Source of the DNA: Streptomyces sp. CB02400
GTDB lineage: Bacteria > Actinomycetota > Actinomycetes > Streptomycetales > Streptomycetaceae
Assembly: GCF_001905725.1 (NCBI RefSeq)
Contig: NZ_LIWB01000007.1
Span: 1 to 64,000, forward strand
Length of the DNA stretch: 64,000 nucleotides
Reading direction: 5' to 3'
Position 1 is the stretch's first letter; the number at the start of each line of letters is the position of its first letter. Shown here in pieces: positions 61,111-64,000 of the stretch. The position numbers were made by a program, and so were the translations under genes. The notes under the pieces were generated by a model, which ran no database searches, was not told the DNA's origin, and saw only the letters and a program-made list of their open reading frames with translations.

Positions 61111-61533
61111 TCAGAGCGGGTTGAGGCGAGCCTTGAGCAGGCAGGACTCATTGCCTTCGAGGTCGGCCAGGACATGCCGCTGTTCCTCCCCCGTCTGGCC
61201 GATGTCGGCCGGGCGCGCACCGAGCTTCGGAAGGCGTTCGAGCTCGGCTTCCTGATCGCGGTCGGTGGCGTTGACGTCGATGTGCAGCCGGGATTTCCCC
61301 TTCTCCGGCTCGTCCCTGCGACTGAGGAAGATCGTCGGCTGTGGACCGCCGGACCCTTCGCGCGGCCCGATCTCCACCGAGCCGTCGTCCCCGCGATCGA
61401 GCACGACGAAGTCCAGGACATCGCACCAGAACCGTGCCGGCGCCTCAGGGCCGCGACAACCGAGCACGAGCTCACCGATACGACACGCTATGACGAAACC
61501 TGCTCTCAGCCTGGGAACCGCCGGGAAGGCCAC
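61111..61533 (-). CDS. VOC-family (glyoxalase-like) protein
   Basis: The 140-residue single-module VOC protein shows VLGCRGPEAPARFWCDVLDF, VEIGPREGSGGPQPTIFLSR, KSRLHIDVNATDRDQEAELE and HVLADLEGNESCLL. The group binds small molecules or acts in resistance or detoxification; the substrate is unknown. The start is GTG at 61533 with GAGG seven bases upstream. It is isolated, with non-coding stretches on both sides. Confidence 0.75.
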   Translation of the reverse strand: MAFPAVPRLRAGFVIACRIGELVLGCRGPEAPARFWCDVLDFVVLDRGDDGSVEIGPREGSGGPQPTIFLSRRDEPEKGKSRLHIDVNATDRDQEAELERLPKLGARPADIGQTGEEQRHVLADLEGNESCLLKARLNPL

Positions 61534-61704
61534 ACGCGAACCTCATGGGATCCCGGCGGTGAAAACAATCACGCGACCGTACCGGACGAGACCAGCGCGG
61601 GCGAAGTGTTTTCAGGGGCGCCCTGTCCGGGCAGCTGGGCGGAGCCGTCGGCCATGCGGCAGGGAAGCCGAGCTTGAGACACGACAACGCCCTGCCGGTG
61701 GCCT

Positions 61705-62328
61705 TCAGATATGCAGCTCGGGGGGAAAGCCCGTCCAGCGCAGCTCGGTGGGCAGATGCCGCATGTCGTTGGAGAGGAGGACGGAGGCGGGCCGGCCGGG
61801 CGCGTAGCGGATGACCGTGAGTGCCGCGTTGCAGTGGTTGAGGCCGAGCCACCGCCACTTCGGCGCGTGCATGGCGTCCCGGACGAGCCAGGCGACCAGG
61901 AAGTTGTGGGTGACGACCAGTTCGTGCCGGTCCTCTTCACCGTCCGCCGCCCCGGTGAACAGGTCCAGCGCCCGGCGGGCCAGCTCGGGTCCGTGCTTCC
62001 GCTCCTCCTCGCCGGCACCGGCGAGGAAGCGGAGATGGAAGTCCGCTGACTCAGCCGGGAGTTCGGCCCTTTCCGGTAGGTAGGGCACGTAGTCACCGGC
62101 GGCTTCCGAGACGTGCAGAGGGACGCTCCTCAGTTGGTCGCCGATCAGGCGTGCGGTCTGCTCCGCCCGCGGCAGAGGGCCGTGGTGGACAGCGGTGAAG
62201 GGGATGTCCCGGAGGCGCCGGCCGAGCAGGGTGGCTTGCCGTCGGCCGGCCTCCGTCAGGCCGCTCTCGTCCGGTGATGCCTCGCCGTGCCGGACAAGAT
62301 AGAGGTAACGGGTGGCGGTGCCGGTCAT
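61705..62328 (-). CDS. Histidine phosphatase-family protein
   Basis: The 207-residue protein has the phosphoglycerate-mutase-like fold with the catalytic LVRHGEASPDESGLTEAG (RHG, about residues 11-28), a second Arg in the PRAEQTARLIG segment, and the second His in LVVTHNFLVAWLV. It would remove phosphate from a small molecule or protein. The ATG at 62328 has GGAG upstream. It lies 66 bases after the TerD-like gene in the same orientation and may share its transcript. Confidence 0.87.
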   Translation of the reverse strand: MTGTATRYLYLVRHGEASPDESGLTEAGRRQATLLGRRLRDIPFTAVHHGPLPRAEQTARLIGDQLRSVPLHVSEAAGDYVPYLPERAELPAESADFHLRFLAGAGEEERKHGPELARRALDLFTGAADGEEDRHELVVTHNFLVAWLVRDAMHAPKWRWLGLNHCNAALTVIRYAPGRPASVLLSNDMRHLPTELRWTGFPPELHI

Positions 62329-62394
62329 CTCAAGCTCCTCCGAACCTGCTGGTGATCTTGTGCGGCAACGGACGCTGTCCCTCCGGGCACCGGC

Positions 62395-64000
62395 TCACCC
62401 GAGTTCGGCGACCAGGTCGCCGGCCGTCACGCGGACCAAGGTCTCCGAGGCGTCTCCGGGGCCGGGGAACAGCCGGTAGAGGGTACCCGATGCCCGCGCC
62501 GGCCCGACGCTGCCGTGGACCGTGGCCACGAACACCCGCTTGCCGGAGGCGAGTTCGGCCGCCGCCGTGTCGGGGTCGGGGTGCCGGCGATGTTCCTCGC
62601 TGTCCTCCGTCGAAGACACCCTGGTGGCGAACGCGGCCGCGTCCTCGTCCGGACGCCGCCGGTACCGCAGCAGTGCGGGCTCCGGTTCCCGGGTCATCAC
62701 GGCCACCTCGACGGAGCGCGCCGCCGCTCGCCAGACCGCGAGGTCCCACAGGGTGGTCCGGCTGCCGGAGCCGAACTGCTCCCACAGGTCCCGGGCCACC
62801 GTGGCCAGCGCGCCACCGCCGTGCGAGCCGATGCTCTGGAAGCCGCCCGTCGACGGCAGATGGGTGTCCGTCCACAGCGCCCGGCGACGGCCCAGGTCCA
62901 CGATCATCGGCAGGCACACCTGCGAGTCGCCCGTCAGGTCGAAGCGCTGACGGACCGTGCGCGGATCGTAGGACGCGTCCCGCGGGCCGTGTGCGGGCAG
63001 CGCCATGAAGCCCGCGAAGGCGTCCGGCAACTCCTCGAACGGCACGTTGTTGTAGCTGAAGACCAGCGGGACGGCGTAGACGTCCCCCCGCTCCGCCAGC
63101 CGCTCCAGGTGCAGGTCGACGTACTCGGTGGCGCCCCGCGGCGCGGGGGCGGACGTGAGGTCGCCGGAGTGGACCGCGGCGTCCGCGCCGTACACCAGGT
63201 CGGTGTAGTCGCACAGTCCGGTGAACCGCCACTCGGCGTCGAAGAACGCGACGGAGAGATCCAGGTCCGTGCGGTTGCCCTGGGGTTCGGTCCAGTGCAG
63301 GAACAGCCGCAGCACCGCGCCCTCGGGCAGGGTCTGCGTGCTGCCCCGGGGCACCGCCACCAGGGCCTTCGCGGTGGACCGCTCGGTGAACGGCACGGTG
63401 AGGTCGGCCAGGCCGGCATCCAGTACCGACAGCTCGTACGGCTCTCCGGCGGCGAACCGGCGCAGCACCTCCGCCCGCAGCAGCGTGATCGCCTCCGTCA
63501 CCAGCCCGGAGGGCAGTGGAGTCCGCCGCTCCGGAACGGTCAGGGCCCGGGTGACCTCCCCGCGCGGGAAGAACACGCGGCGGCGGCCGGCGCGGTCCTC
63601 GGTACGCGTCCGCAGCGCTCCGAGCGCCGACAGCAACGGACCCGGGCCCACCTTCGGCAGCCCGCGCAGGAGGGCTTTCTCGAGTTCGGGTTCGAGGGTG
63701 TCGGCGGTGTGCAGGCGGAGCAGCAGGTCCAGACGGCGGACCAGTTCGCCGGGGCGCTCCCCGGCGAGGGCCGCGGCCCTGCCCGCGTCGCCCTCGGCCA
63801 CCGCCTGTTCCAGGCGCCCGGCCCAGGTGGCCGGGCGGATCCGGGTGCCGTCCACGCGGACGGCGTCCGGGTGCGCGGCGGCCGTCTCCAGCAGGGCGGC
63901 ACCGAACGTGGTACCGGGATCCACCGGGGTGCCGCGCAGGACCGCGAAGGCGAGGGCGGCGCGCGGATGCCGGGCGTGCCGCTCGAAGGGGTGCAGGACC
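62395..64000 (-). CDS. TerD-domain protein, MXAN_6230/SCO0854-like (partial, runs off right edge)
   Basis: At least 535 codons are present; the N-terminus lies beyond the window, where the family has a RING-type zinc finger. The central part has the TerD-type segment LDLSVAFFDAEWRFTGLCDY, VYGADAAVHSGDLTSAP and PLVFSYNNVPFEELPDAFAG (about residues 225-330 of the visible part). TerD-like domains bind calcium and occur in stress or tellurium-resistance and conflict systems. The C-terminal part (about 150 residues) has no named motif. No start is visible in the window. Confidence 0.7.
   Translation of the reverse strand, partial: VLHPFERHARHPRAALAFAVLRGTPVDPGTTFGAALLETAAAHPDAVRVDGTRIRPATWAGRLEQAVAEGDAGRAAALAGERPGELVRRLDLLLRLHTADTLEPELEKALLRGLPKVGPGPLLSALGALRTRTEDRAGRRRVFFPRGEVTRALTVPERRTPLPSGLVTEAITLLRAEVLRRFAAGEPYELSVLDAGLADLTVPFTERSTAKALVAVPRGSTQTLPEGAVLRLFLHWTEPQGNRTDLDLSVAFFDAEWRFTGLCDYTDLVYGADAAVHSGDLTSAPAPRGATEYVDLHLERLAERGDVYAVPLVFSYNNVPFEELPDAFAGFMALPAHGPRDASYDPRTVRQRFDLTGDSQVCLPMIVDLGRRRALWTDTHLPSTGGFQSIGSHGGGALATVARDLWEQFGSGSRTTLWDLAVWRAAARSVEVAVMTREPEPALLRYRRRPDEDAAAFATRVSSTEDSEEHRRHPDPDTAAAELASGKRVFVATVHGSVGPARASGTLYRLFPGPGDASETLVRVTAGDLVAELG

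Overview
The window is very GC-rich and reads as Streptomyces, or a close relative, DNA. The strongest pointer is the adjacent pair tap and tpg (25172-27394 and 24602-25159, minus strand). These encode the telomere-associated and terminal proteins that cap linear Streptomyces replicons, so this is probably a chromosome arm near a telomere, or a linear plasmid. The left 25 kb fits that: complete genes are scattered among broken insertion sequences, cut-down enzymes and decayed regulators (IS256, IS110 and several IS5-type remnants, an integrase tail, a resolvase tail, a RidA gene and an MFS gene each with an internal deletion).

Layout. 1-2055: start of an IS256-type transposase and an MFS efflux gene. 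3026-10378: a tightly overlapping four-gene minus-strand operon (nucleoside phosphorylase; large TPR-CHAT protease; small acidic protein; CATRA-type protein fused to a second phosphorylase). It has the make-up of a caspase/TPR-associated (CATRA) conflict system, probably anti-phage, with a decayed CHAT gene beside it. 11.4-17.8 kb: VOC protein, carboxylesterase and MBL hydrolase facing a large LuxR-type (LAL) regulator. 18-24.5 kb: remnants around a HEAT-repeat gene, an Eis-like acetyltransferase and a zinc-ribbon protein. 24.6-27.5 kb: tpg-tap, with six 11-bp tandem repeats at the tap promoter. 28-34 kb: CocE-type hydrolase with divergent TetR, a second TetR, a secreted SGNH lipase and NadE. 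33938-36313: a complete tRNA-like cloverleaf ending 3 bases before the ATG of a 767-residue protein of unknown function. 36.3-39.7 kb: small secreted proteins and two alpha/beta hydrolases. 39.8-43.3 kb: an internally duplicated histidine kinase with its response regulator. 43.3-47.5 kb: flavin amine oxidase and a CASTOR/POLLUX-like channel. 47.6-55.5 kb: a LysR-controlled aromatic ring-cleavage operon of seven genes, most of them overlapping or nearly so, that ends in a truncated eighth gene. 55.6-64 kb: BBE-type flavoenzyme, frameshifted 2'-5' RNA ligase, SARP-type regulator, dehalogenase-like hydrolase, VOC protein, histidine phosphatase and a TerD-like protein running off the right edge.

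The two most unusual items are the conflict operon, in which an apparently active phosphorylase is paired with one lacking a catalytic Asp, and the tRNA-like element joined to the unknown gene, which could make a leaderless mRNA after tRNA-type processing. All family names come from reading motifs by eye; no database search was run.
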